Shown: positions 1 to 9,220 of the stretch, one piece after another | Layout of the letters: each line of letters opens with the position of its first letter | How positions within the stretch are numbered: the stretch's first letter is position 1 | Assembly (NCBI GenBank): GCA_015066955.1 | Contig: SVNJ01000005.1 | Coordinates: 1 to 33,917, forward strand | From: Ruminococcus sp. | Lineage (GTDB): Bacteria; Bacillota; Clostridia; Oscillospirales; Ruminococcaceae | Direction of reading: 5' to 3' | Length of the DNA: 33,917 bases | Program-made: the position numbers and the translations under genes | The notes under the pieces: model-generated | Seen by the model: the letters and a program-made list of their open reading frames with translations, nothing else | What the model was told of the DNA's origin: nothing | Database searches by the model: none

Positions 1-805
1 ACGTGAATTCTACATGGAATCAAAGCTTATGAAGGCAAGCCTTGATTCCTCTGCAACCGAGCTTGTCTGCGAGTTCAATGACGCACTTGCACGCAGTGAC
101 GGCGGGATATTGCTTATCGGAGATATGCTCTATTTCATCGCCTTTGACCCCGACGTACAATTTGATGAAACAGGCGGTACAAGCTGGGGAGGCTGCGGCG
201 GTTATGATTATCTTTACAGCATCAATGTAAAAACAGGCGAGTATACAAATTACGGAAGTATCTGCTATGTTGAGGACGAATATCCCGCCGCAGATAAATC
301 TGCAAGTGCACAGCTTGAAGGATATTATGACGGAAAGCTCTGGATTGCTTATGCATTTGCCAAAGAGGAACCTGAAATCGATGAAAACGGATTCCCTGTA
401 ACTAACCCCGAGTTTACAAAATATATGTTTTCATTTGACCCTGAGGTAAAGGAATATGTAAAAACTGATATGCCTTACCCGAACATCATCACAGAGGAAT
501 ATTACACCTACAGAGATGAAGAAACAGAAAAAGTCAATGTCATCAGCGGAGATAAAACCTACACTACAGGATTAGACTACTGCGAGTTAATCGCAAACAA
601 CAAAGTATTCTATTCTGATTTGAATGGATGTTGGTGGTGCAGTATCGGCGAGGAGACAGTATATGCTCTTAATGAGGAATATAAGGGCTACAGTGTTGTC
701 GCCTTCCACGACGGAAAATATGTACTCTTCAATAACAGAAAGGCTGTCAAGCTTTCAGAGGAGGAGCTTATTGCGAATAGTACGATTGTGGAGGAAGAAA
801 ACTGA
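1..805 (+). CDS. Lipoprotein-family paralogue (copy 1), 5' truncated by window edge
   Basis: Open in frame from the window start (..REFYMESKLMKASLDSS) and collinear with the interior of the next ORF; the listed M at 14 is internal. The C-terminus is nearly identical to copy 2. Confidence 0.85.
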   Translation, partial: REFYMESKLMKASLDSSATELVCEFNDALARSDGGILLIGDMLYFIAFDPDVQFDETGGTSWGGCGGYDYLYSINVKTGEYTNYGSICYVEDEYPAADKSASAQLEGYYDGKLWIAYAFAKEEPEIDENGFPVTNPEFTKYMFSFDPEVKEYVKTDMPYPNIITEEYYTYRDEETEKVNVISGDKTYTTGLDYCELIANNKVFYSDLNGCWWCSIGEETVYALNEEYKGYSVVAFHDGKYVLFNNRKAVKLSEEELIANSTIVEEEN

Positions 806-1968
806 TGAAAAAGAAAATATTATCAATAGCACTTGCCGCATTGATGCTTACAGCTTGCGGAGAGAAGAAAGAAGAGCCAAAAGAGCTTGTTTTATTCACC
901 TCGTATCAGAATGTCTACGAAAACGGCAAAATATATTCCGCAGGACTGGATGCCAACAGGGTCACGAGATTCCTCGATTTTGCGTCACTTGAAACAGCTC
1001 CTTTTTGTGCAGTACCTAACTGCACCCACAGCATATCATCGTCTGAGTGCCTTTCCCGTGTGGCAGGCGAGCGTCCTTTTCTCGTGGGAGACAGCGTTTA
1101 TTTCTTTATCAATAACGGGAATATAACCGGCGGAGAAATTATAGAAACGCCCGAAGGACGTGAATTCTACATGGAATCAAAGCTTATGAAGGCAAGCCTT
1201 GATTCCTCTGCAACCGAGCTTGTCTGCGAGTTCAATGACGCACTTACACGTACCGAAGACAGCTTTATGATTATCGGAGATATACTGTATTTTCTCGCCT
1301 ATGACCCCGACCCATATATTGACGGAATGGGCGGTGCAAGCTGGGGAAGCGGCGGCGGATATGATTTTCTGTGCAGTATAAATATCAAAACAGGTGAGTA
1401 TACCAATTATGGAAGTATATGCTACGTTGAAGACGAATATCCTGCCGCTGATAACTCGAGCGGTGCAAGACTTTGCGGTTATTATGATGGCAAACTGTGG
1501 ATTGAGTATTCATTCCTTAAAGAAGATATTCAACGTGATGAAAACGGCATTCCCGAACCCGATTATGTTCCTGAGTTTACTATATATATGTTTGAATTTG
1601 ACCCCTCAGTAAAAGAGTATGTACGGAGTGATATGCCCGAACCGCAGACTATTACAGAAGAATATTATTCCTATATCAATGAAGAAACAGAAAAAGTCAA
1701 TGTCATCAGCGGAGATAAAACCTACACTACGGGAATAGAATACTGCGAGGTAATCGCAAACAACAAAGTGTTCTATTCTGATTTGAATGGCTGTTGGTGG
1801 TGCAGTATCGGCGAGGAGACAGTATATGCCCTTACCGAAGAATATAAGGGCTACAGTGTTGTCGCCTTCCATGACGGAAAATACGTACTCTTCAATAACA
1901 GAAAGGCTGTCAAGCTTTCAGAGGAAGAGCTTATTGCAAATAGTACGATTTATGAGGAGGAAAACTGA
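805..1968 (+). CDS. Lipoprotein paralogue (copy 2)
   Basis: Signal peptide plus lipobox (LMLTAC). ATGA overlap with copy 1. CAVPNCTH...C motif. RBS-like gaggagg-type sequence upstream. Confidence 0.88.
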   Translation: MKKKILSIALAALMLTACGEKKEEPKELVLFTSYQNVYENGKIYSAGLDANRVTRFLDFASLETAPFCAVPNCTHSISSSECLSRVAGERPFLVGDSVYFFINNGNITGGEIIETPEGREFYMESKLMKASLDSSATELVCEFNDALTRTEDSFMIIGDILYFLAYDPDPYIDGMGGASWGSGGGYDFLCSINIKTGEYTNYGSICYVEDEYPAADNSSGARLCGYYDGKLWIEYSFLKEDIQRDENGIPEPDYVPEFTIYMFEFDPSVKEYVRSDMPEPQTITEEYYSYINEETEKVNVISGDKTYTTGIEYCEVIANNKVFYSDLNGCWWCSIGEETVYALTEEYKGYSVVAFHDGKYVLFNNRKAVKLSEEELIANSTIYEEEN

Positions 1969-3128
1969 TGAAACGGAAAATACTGTCTATGATTGCGGCG
2001 GCGGTTATGATGACGGTGTTTGCTTGCTCGGAAAAGAAGGAGAGCGACGTTCATCGTATAATTTCGGGGAATACATACGAAAACGGCATGATATACAATG
2101 CAGGAACATGGCCTAATGAAACGAAACGTTTTCTTGATTTTACGTCTCTTGAAACTGCACCTCTCTGTGCAGTGCCCAACTGTACCCATTCATCAAGTTC
2201 AAGCGAATGCCTGACTCGTGTTGTAAATGATAACTGCATGCTTGTTGATGATTATTTGTACTACTTTGTAACTAACGGACAGGGCGGACTCGGAGAAATG
2301 GTAGCGACTCCCGACGGATACGAACATCGTATGGAATCAAAGCTTATGAGGGTAAGTCTTGATTCTTCCGAAACAGAAACAGTCTGTACCTTTACCGACT
2401 CACTTGTACGCAGTGAGGATAAATTTCTGCTTATCGATAACATGCTGTATTTCATCACTTTTGACCCCGACCCGAAATACACCGAAAACGGAGGATATGA
2501 AGGCTTCGGAAGCAACGGCGGATATGATTTTCTTTGCAGTATAAAAATTAATACAGGAGAATATACCAACTACGGATATTTCTGCTATGTTGAGGATGAG
2601 TACCCTGCTGCTGATCATTCAGGCACGGCAAGCATGATAGGTTATTATGAAGGCAATATAATACTGGAGTATAGCTTCCTTAAAGAATTACCCGAAGTTG
2701 ATGAAAACGGAATACCGCTGAACGAAGAAGGCTATATGGAAAGCTGGGCATATTACACCTATGAATTCAATCCCAAAACAAAAGAATTTACAAGAAATGC
2801 TGAGCTCGACCATTGGAGGTTCGGCGACGATTGCCGTGTATTGTATGATGACGATTCTCCTGTGGCAACAGTTGTAAAAGGAGATGAGACCTATACAATT
2901 CACGGTATGTGGTCATGCGAGGTAATTAATAACAAGGTATTCGGCGACCAAAATAAATGGTGCAATCTCGGAGAGGAGACAGTATATGCACTTACCGAAG
3001 AATATAAGGGTTACAGTGTTGTCGCCTTCCACGACGAAAAATACATACTCTTCAATAACAGAAAGGCTGTGAAGCTTTCAGAGGAAGAGCTTATTGCAAA
3101 CAGTACGATTTATGAGGGGGAAAACTGA
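1968..3128 (+). CDS. Lipoprotein paralogue (copy 3)
   Basis: Signal peptide with Cys (MTVFAC). ATGA overlap with copy 2. Same CAVPNCTH motif and same C-terminal block (EETVYALTEEYKGYSVVAFHD..). Confidence 0.88.
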   Translation: MKRKILSMIAAAVMMTVFACSEKKESDVHRIISGNTYENGMIYNAGTWPNETKRFLDFTSLETAPLCAVPNCTHSSSSSECLTRVVNDNCMLVDDYLYYFVTNGQGGLGEMVATPDGYEHRMESKLMRVSLDSSETETVCTFTDSLVRSEDKFLLIDNMLYFITFDPDPKYTENGGYEGFGSNGGYDFLCSIKINTGEYTNYGYFCYVEDEYPAADHSGTASMIGYYEGNIILEYSFLKELPEVDENGIPLNEEGYMESWAYYTYEFNPKTKEFTRNAELDHWRFGDDCRVLYDDDSPVATVVKGDETYTIHGMWSCEVINNKVFGDQNKWCNLGEETVYALTEEYKGYSVVAFHDEKYILFNNRKAVKLSEEELIANSTIYEGEN

Positions 3129-4291
3129 TGAAACGAAAAATACTATGCATGCTCACATCGGCAGTTATGCTGACAGCGGCGGCTTGCTCTGAAAAGAATG
3201 AAAGCGGTGCATCATCGGCTGACAGCGGAAAAACAGGTGTGCAGTCGGATATGGTTTACTTTTCAGGCACAGGCTCAGTGTACAACGGCGGCTTTATCTA
3301 CAATTTAGGCATCGATTCCCCTACGTATTATCTCGACCTTAATACACAGGAAAAATCAGCACTTTGCGCCGTTCCTAACTGCACTCACAGGGTAAGCAGT
3401 TGTCTTGCACAGCAGGCAGGCAATAATCCCGTTTTCTACAATGACAGCATTTATTATTTTGTTTCATCCTTTGGCTACGAGGAAGTGCCCGAAGGACATC
3501 GGTTTTATATGAAAAGCACGCTTTATAAAGCAAGACTTGATTCCTCAGAAGCTGAAAAAGTTGTGGAATTTACCGACTGTGTACCAACAGAGGGAGGCGG
3601 AATAGTCCTTGACGGGAACACTATATGGTTTATCGGCGACGATGAAAGCCCGATTCCCGAAAATATTTACGATGATACGTGGATATCTGAATCAGATACG
3701 CCGGGCAGCCATTTTATGTGCAGTATAAATCTTGATACGGGTGAGTATAAAAACTTCGGAAGCATTACCGATGAGGACAAGCAGTACCCATGCCGCTCAC
3801 AGTGCAATAATGCCAACATAAGGGGCATTTATAAGGATAAGCTTGTGATTGATTATCAGTATGCCTTCAAGGATATGGAGGAGTACAATAACGGGGCAGA
3901 TAATCCTATCGACTGCGTAAAATTCCTCAGCTTTGAATTTGATACAAAAACGGAAACCCTCATACAAAATGAACGTCCTGCACCAATTACGGCAGACGGC
4001 AACGTTTATATAGGCTGTGATTTTGCAGAAAATACAATGACAGTAATCACAGACAGCGGAGAGCGCAACTATAACTACGATGAACTTTCCGCATCTGTTG
4101 CAGCCTGCAACGGAAAGGTTTTCGGACTGACAAAATGGATTGATACGGCGGATTTTTCAGAGCATACTTATCCCGAATCTATAGATGAATGGGTTAATGT
4201 GGCATATCATAACGGAAGCTATTATTTCCTGACAACTAAAGGGAAAACGATTGAAATTTCAGAGGAGATGATGAATGGTGAACAATCTTAA
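3128..4291 (+). CDS. Divergent lipoprotein paralogue (copy 4)
   Basis: Signal peptide with Cys (LTAAAC). ATGA overlap with copy 3. Shares CAVPNCTH, SSLDSSE-like and GEYKNFGS blocks; C-terminus diverged. Confidence 0.87.
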   Translation: MKRKILCMLTSAVMLTAAACSEKNESGASSADSGKTGVQSDMVYFSGTGSVYNGGFIYNLGIDSPTYYLDLNTQEKSALCAVPNCTHRVSSCLAQQAGNNPVFYNDSIYYFVSSFGYEEVPEGHRFYMKSTLYKARLDSSEAEKVVEFTDCVPTEGGGIVLDGNTIWFIGDDESPIPENIYDDTWISESDTPGSHFMCSINLDTGEYKNFGSITDEDKQYPCRSQCNNANIRGIYKDKLVIDYQYAFKDMEEYNNGADNPIDCVKFLSFEFDTKTETLIQNERPAPITADGNVYIGCDFAENTMTVITDSGERNYNYDELSASVAACNGKVFGLTKWIDTADFSEHTYPESIDEWVNVAYHNGSYYFLTTKGKTIEISEEMMNGEQS

Positions 4292-5018
4292 ACTCGAAAA
4301 AATCAACAAACACTACGGCAAAAAAAAGCATGCACTATGCGATTTCAGCTTTGAATTCACAAACGGAATCTACGGACTTTTAGGGCCTAACGGTGCAGGA
4401 AAGTCAACGCTGATGAATATAGTCACAGATAATCTTCTGCCCGATAAGGACGGCGGAAAAATCCTGTGGAACGGCGAGGAAACTAAGGTTTTAAAGGATA
4501 AATTCCGAAGCAGAATGGGCTTTATGCCTCAGCAGCAGAACCTCTACGAAAGTATGACCGCACGCACATTTTTGAACTATATTGCCGCACTGAAATGCCT
4601 TGACAAAAAGACAGCCGAAAAGGAAATTCCCGAAATTGTCGGGCGTGTGGAGCTTTCCGACAGCCTTGACAAGAAAATGGGCGGATTTTCAGGCGGTATG
4701 AAGCAGAGAGTACTCATAGCGGCGGCACTTCTCGGCAACCCCGACCTTATAATCCTCGATGAGCCTACCGCAGGTCTTGACCCTAAACAGCGTGTAATTA
4801 TCCGCAATATGGTCTCGGCACTTTCAAAAGACAAGATAATTATAATTTCCACCCACATCGTCTCGGATATTGAAAATATCGCAAAGGAAATCCTATTTAT
4901 CAAGGAGGGACACCTTATCGACAGCGGTACTATCCCTGAACTTCTTGAAAAGGTTGAGGGTGAAGAAAGGACGCTTGAAAGCCTGTATATGCAGTACTAT
5001 GGGGAGATGCAGTCATGA
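4275..5018 (+). CDS. ABC transporter ATP-binding protein
   Basis: Walker A GPNGAGKST, signature FSGGMKQR, Walker B LIILDEPTAGLDP, H-loop STHIVSD. Start overlaps the 3' end of copy 4. Confidence 0.93.
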   Translation: MVNNLKLEKINKHYGKKKHALCDFSFEFTNGIYGLLGPNGAGKSTLMNIVTDNLLPDKDGGKILWNGEETKVLKDKFRSRMGFMPQQQNLYESMTARTFLNYIAALKCLDKKTAEKEIPEIVGRVELSDSLDKKMGGFSGGMKQRVLIAAALLGNPDLIILDEPTAGLDPKQRVIIRNMVSALSKDKIIIISTHIVSDIENIAKEILFIKEGHLIDSGTIPELLEKVEGEERTLESLYMQYYGEMQS

Positions 5019-7189
5019 GAATTTTTACAACTGAGCTGAAAAAGCTTCTCAGCGGACGCATCTTTCTGCTTATTTCGGCGGTGGCACTTGTGCTCAATGC
5101 GTATCTTATGTTCAGAACCGCAAATTCGTCCGAATCAACCCCCGAAGAATACAAAGCAATATACTCCGAATTAGATGGCATGGGCGACAGTGAAAAGTTT
5201 CAGTGGCTTGAAGCAAGATGCAATGAGTTTTCGGGTCAGCATAGCTATGACTTCGGTGTACTTTATGAACTGCGTGAGGAATGCGGACAGATTACAGGCT
5301 ATCAGGAGTACCTCGACAGTATCGACGCACAGGCTAAATCTATGTCGAGCATCTCGATATTTGCAAAGCCCGACACCTTCAATTATCGGAGCATAATGAA
5401 AACGCCCCCCGCTTATGAGCACATGAGAGACGTTCAGCCTGTATTTGACGTATCTAAGGGAATAAACCTTGCAACGGACAATAATTTCACGGATATACTT
5501 ATCGGATTCATCGTACTTTTCGCAGTGATTTCGCTTATGATTTCCGACCGTGAACAGGGACTTTCGGGACTTCTGTTTCCGCTGAAAAGAGGACGTGGGT
5601 ATCTTCTGCTGACTAAAATGGGAGTGCTTTCTGTTACGGTTTTTGCGACAATATTGCTCATGTACGGTGAAAACCTTATTATCGGTTCGCAGATTTACGG
5701 ACTGGGAGATTTATCACGTCCCGTACAGTCGCTAGGCGGCTTTATCGGCTGTAATCTGAAAATCAGCGTACTCGGCTATCTTGTACTTTACATTGCTTTC
5801 AAATTTGCGTCTGTTTTCACAATCGGAGCGGTACTTTCGCTCATTGCCGTAAATACAAAAAATACCGTATCATTCTACGGCATTTCGGCGGTTATTCTTG
5901 CTGTCGAGGGACTGACCTTTGCACTTATTCACCCTCTTTCAAAGTACAGCATTTTCCGTTACATAAATCTAATATCGTTCACTCGTGGAAACGATATTTT
6001 CTGTAATTTCAAGAACATCAACTTCTGGGGTTATCCTATCCCCCTCATTCCTACATCGGTGGGAGCGATATGTGTAATTGCACTTCTCTGCACGGGGCTT
6101 TCCGCATGGCTTTACTCCGCAAAGCGTAACCTTGAATACAGAAAAATCGGAATAAGGCTTGGATTTATACGCTCAGAGAAAATCCACTCACAGCTTTACT
6201 ACACGCTTTACAAATCGCTGATTCTGCAGAAGGGTATTGTTTTCATTGCAATTTTTATTGCCGCTGCAGGCTTTATGAGTACGGGCTTTATTAAGAAATA
6301 TGACCCCGCTGACGCTTATTATCAGTATTACTGTAACGAGCATGAAGGCGATATTACGCAGGAAACCTTTGATTTTATCGAGGCTGAAACCGCACGCTTT
6401 TCCGAGATAAACGCACGTATTGAGGAGCTTTCACAGCAAGGCTTTTCTTCCGAGCTTAACCAGCTTTACAGAGAGGTTGCTCCCGAAATAGGATTTATAC
6501 CGTTTTCCGAGCGTGTTTCACAGATTAAGGATATTGACGGTGCACAGGTTTTCTACGATACGGGTTACAAGCGTGCACTTGGTTTTGCCGGATATGACGA
6601 TGATATGAAGTATGCTCTTGCGTGTGTACTGCTTTGTCTTTTCCTCGTATCACCGCTGATTGCAAACGATAACCGCCACAAAATGAGCTTTGTAATCAAT
6701 GCAACGGCTTCGGGAAAACGAAGCTATATCCGCAGAAATATACTCACCGCCTGTATGTACGGTGTGCTCTCGGCATTGCTGTGGATAGTGCCCTATGCGG
6801 TAACAATTTCACGCTACTACAAGCACAGCGGACTCGGTGCGTCACTGCGAAGCATCACCGATTTCATTGATTTTCCGCTTAATATCAAGGTGTGGCAGTA
6901 TCTGCTGATTGTGTGTCTGCTGAGAATTCTTTTCACTTCTCTTTCCGCACTTGTTATGCTTGGAATATCCTCGCAGTGCAGAAACGCTTCCTCTGCGGTA
7001 CTTGTAAATTTTGCGGTATTCGCTCTGCCGATTATTATTTATATGCTCGGTGCGAAATTTATGGTGAACATCGGATTCAATCCGCTTCTGAGTGTAAATG
7101 CGGTACTGAATGAGGCTTCTGTTATACAGTTTGCAGTGCCTTTAGGTGTTGCTGCGGTGCTTGCCTACAGAATCAGAGAGAAAACATGA
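5015..7189 (+). CDS. ABC-2-type permease, large multi-span membrane protein
   Basis: 724 aa with many hydrophobic segments. ATGA overlap with the ATPase gene. Confidence 0.85.
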   Translation: MRIFTTELKKLLSGRIFLLISAVALVLNAYLMFRTANSSESTPEEYKAIYSELDGMGDSEKFQWLEARCNEFSGQHSYDFGVLYELREECGQITGYQEYLDSIDAQAKSMSSISIFAKPDTFNYRSIMKTPPAYEHMRDVQPVFDVSKGINLATDNNFTDILIGFIVLFAVISLMISDREQGLSGLLFPLKRGRGYLLLTKMGVLSVTVFATILLMYGENLIIGSQIYGLGDLSRPVQSLGGFIGCNLKISVLGYLVLYIAFKFASVFTIGAVLSLIAVNTKNTVSFYGISAVILAVEGLTFALIHPLSKYSIFRYINLISFTRGNDIFCNFKNINFWGYPIPLIPTSVGAICVIALLCTGLSAWLYSAKRNLEYRKIGIRLGFIRSEKIHSQLYYTLYKSLILQKGIVFIAIFIAAAGFMSTGFIKKYDPADAYYQYYCNEHEGDITQETFDFIEAETARFSEINARIEELSQQGFSSELNQLYREVAPEIGFIPFSERVSQIKDIDGAQVFYDTGYKRALGFAGYDDDMKYALACVLLCLFLVSPLIANDNRHKMSFVINATASGKRSYIRRNILTACMYGVLSALLWIVPYAVTISRYYKHSGLGASLRSITDFIDFPLNIKVWQYLLIVCLLRILFTSLSALVMLGISSQCRNASSAVLVNFAVFALPIIIYMLGAKFMVNIGFNPLLSVNAVLNEASVIQFAVPLGVAAVLAYRIREKT

Positions 7190-7202
7190 TATAGATAAAA
7201 TA

Positions 7203-7232
7203 ACAGCACGGAAGGTTCACTTTCCGTGCTGT
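7203..7232 (+). terminator. Strong hairpin after permease gene (no T-tract on + strand)
   Basis: ACAGCACGGAA-ggttcact-TTCCGTGCTGT inverted repeat just downstream of the stop codon. Confidence 0.5.
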
Positions 7233-7270
7233 CAGAGTGTCGTAAAAGCAATAATTTATGCGTAAAGCAA

Positions 7271-7297
7271 CGGACAGCCGCAAGGGCTGTCCCTACA
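7271..7297 (-). repeat. REP-like palindromic unit (reverse orientation)
   Basis: cggacagccgcaagggctgtccctaca; reverse complement matches the TGTAGGGRCRRCCCTTGCGGYYGYCCG pattern seen elsewhere in the window. Confidence 0.75.
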
Positions 7298-7322
7298 GTA
7301 TGTACGTAAAACAGACATTATC

Positions 7323-7349
7323 TGTAGGGGCGACCCTTGCGGTCGCCCG
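7323..7349 (+). repeat. REP-like palindromic unit (forward orientation)
   Basis: tgtaggggcgacccttgcggtcgcccg; identical to 10686-10712. Confidence 0.8.
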
Positions 7350-7379
7350 TTTCCGTATCGTTATTTTTTCTACAGACTG

Positions 7380-7419
7380 ACAGCACGAATTAATTATCTT
7401 TCCGTGCTGTTTATTTATA
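7380..7419 (+). terminator. Hairpin with T-rich tail, possible terminator
   Basis: acagcacg...cgtgctgt followed by ttatttata. Confidence 0.45.
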
Positions 7420-7431
7420 CAATCTATTTGA

Positions 7432-7905
7432 TTACTTATGATACTTACCGCCGCCTGCAATCTGAAATGCACGGTAAATCTGCTCTAAAAGCATTACCCT
7501 TGCAAGCTGATGCGGAAATGTCATTTTCGACATGGAAAGCCTCAGCTGTCCCATAGACTTTATTTCACTGTCGATGCCGAATGAGCTTCCGATAATAAAC
7601 GTTACAGTGCTGAAACCGTTTACACCCGCTTCCGAAATTGTCTCCGAAAGCTCGATACTGCTGAGCTGTTTTCCCTCGATACACATAGGTATAATCATAC
7701 CCTTTGCGTACTTTTTTATCTGCTCAGCCTCCTTTTTCAGTGCGGAGGCTATTTCCTTATCCGAAGGATTATCGCTGAGACGGCACTCGTCAAGCTCATG
7801 AAGCTCAAAGGTACAGTAGCGTCCGAGACGCTTTATATATTCGGCACAGGCACTGCGGAGATAGTCCTCCTTAAGCTTGCCTATTACAATTAAATTTATA
7901 GTCAT
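7432..7905 (-). CDS. rlmH: 23S rRNA (pseudouridine1915-N3)-methyltransferase RlmH
   Basis: Typical RlmH size and sequence: MTINLIVIGKLKEDYLRSACAEYIKRL... TFIIGSSFGID..., ...MTFPHQLARVMLLEQIYRAFQI..GGKYHK. Confidence 0.95.
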   Translation of the reverse strand: MTINLIVIGKLKEDYLRSACAEYIKRLGRYCTFELHELDECRLSDNPSDKEIASALKKEAEQIKKYAKGMIIPMCIEGKQLSSIELSETISEAGVNGFSTVTFIIGSSFGIDSEIKSMGQLRLSMSKMTFPHQLARVMLLEQIYRAFQIAGGGKYHK

Positions 7906-8690
7906 CAGAAAATCACTGCTCCTCCCGCTGTTTCCACAGGTGCAACGCCGAGAAGATAGTCCTTGCAGCGTTTATACTGCGGAAGACTGTTCTGCACGGT
8001 ACTGTCAGCAATCTGCGGACGGTTGTTGTCCTGACTGAGATGTCCCAGTATGAAATGTGTCGTGCCACGCTCAATAAGCCGTCCAACCTGAGCGGCACAG
8101 TCATTGTTGGAAAGGTGGCCGTTTTTCGACAGTATTCGCTCTTTCAGATAAAGGGGATAACCGCCTGTGCGGAGCATATTTTCATCATAATTCGACTCTA
8201 AAAGGACAAGCCTGCACCCTGTCAGTGCTTCATCGACCTCAGGTGTAACGTGCCCTAAATCGGTACAAACCGCACAATACTTATCGTCCTCAGTATGTAT
8301 GCGGTAGCCGCAGCTTTGAATGGTATCATGAGGTGTGTTGAAGCAACGCACCTCCATACCTGCGGCGGCAATTGAGATGCCCGTCATATCGATTATGGGC
8401 GAGGACGAGGATATTTTGTCCGCATCCGCAAGTCTTTGAAGCGTCCTTTTCTGTCCGTAAACGGGGCAACCTGTCTTATTGGTGAAAAGCCTCAGTCCAC
8501 TTACGTGGTCTGAGTGCTCATGGGTGATGAATATCGCCTTCACCGCTTCGGCAGATATTCTGTTAAGCTCCAGTGCCGCCATGAGCCTTTTGCAGCTGAC
8601 GCCGCAGTCTATAAGTATTCCGCCCTTTTCAGTCCCGATAAAGGTTGAATTGCCCTTACTTGAACTGAAAAGAGGATATATTCTTGCCAT
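7905..8690 (-). CDS. MBL-fold metallohydrolase, YycJ/WalJ-like
   Basis: N-terminal LFSSSKGNSTFIG, metal-binding HEHSDH, later HLSNND and LGHLSQDNN. Abuts rlmH. Confidence 0.88.
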   Translation of the reverse strand: MARIYPLFSSSKGNSTFIGTEKGGILIDCGVSCKRLMAALELNRISAEAVKAIFITHEHSDHVSGLRLFTNKTGCPVYGQKRTLQRLADADKISSSSPIIDMTGISIAAAGMEVRCFNTPHDTIQSCGYRIHTEDDKYCAVCTDLGHVTPEVDEALTGCRLVLLESNYDENMLRTGGYPLYLKERILSKNGHLSNNDCAAQVGRLIERGTTHFILGHLSQDNNRPQIADSTVQNSLPQYKRCKDYLLGVAPVETAGGAVIF

Positions 8691-8740
8691 ATTTTATTAT
8701 GACACTCCGTTCTGAATGTAGTTTTTGTAGAATAGAATTC

Positions 8741-9220
8741 TCAGATTATGTATTCCATCGCATAATAGTCATGCCCGAAGGCAAAGCATTCTCCGACCGT
8801 TTCAAAGTTCAATGCAAGGTATGTCTTCACAGCGGCGGGATTTGACTTTGCAGCAAGAAGATGCACCGATTTACAGCCTCTTTCCACAAGCATGTCAATA
8901 AATGCCCTTACCATGATTTTAGCATAGCCTTTTCCCTGCTGCTCCTTAGCTATTACAATGCGTGCGATTTCCCTTTGTGTGCCGTCATTGATTTTCCAGA
9001 AGTCAAGCCCTTTCAGCTCGCCGTCCGCTTCAACAGAACATGCACCGATAATCTCACCGTCCTTTTCAAGCACGAAAAGATTATCCCTTTCAAGGTCGTT
9101 TTCGGCATCAGCGGCAGTAGGATAGTTTTCGTCCCATACGCTGTTGTTTACTCCGATAACGCTTTTATACAAGGCGGACACCATACCGATATCCGCCTTT
9201 ACTGCAAGTCTCAGGGTCAT
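8741..9220 (-). CDS. GNAT family N-acetyltransferase
   Basis: LRLAVKADIGMVSALYKS..., IARIVIAKEQQGKGYAKIMV acetyl-CoA motif. ATGA overlap with the cysS stop codon. Confidence 0.88.
   Translation of the reverse strand: MTLRLAVKADIGMVSALYKSVIGVNNSVWDENYPTAADAENDLERDNLFVLEKDGEIIGACSVEADGELKGLDFWKINDGTQREIARIVIAKEQQGKGYAKIMVRAFIDMLVERGCKSVHLLAAKSNPAAVKTYLALNFETVGECFAFGHDYYAMEYII

Noticed and set aside
14-805. First ORF as a complete short protein starting at 14
   Set aside because: Alignment with copy 2 shows the Met is internal; the gene is truncated by the window boundary.
7271-7349. Possible CRISPR repeats
   Set aside because: Only two units in inverted orientation, no regular spacers and no cas genes; fits REP/BIME-like elements instead.
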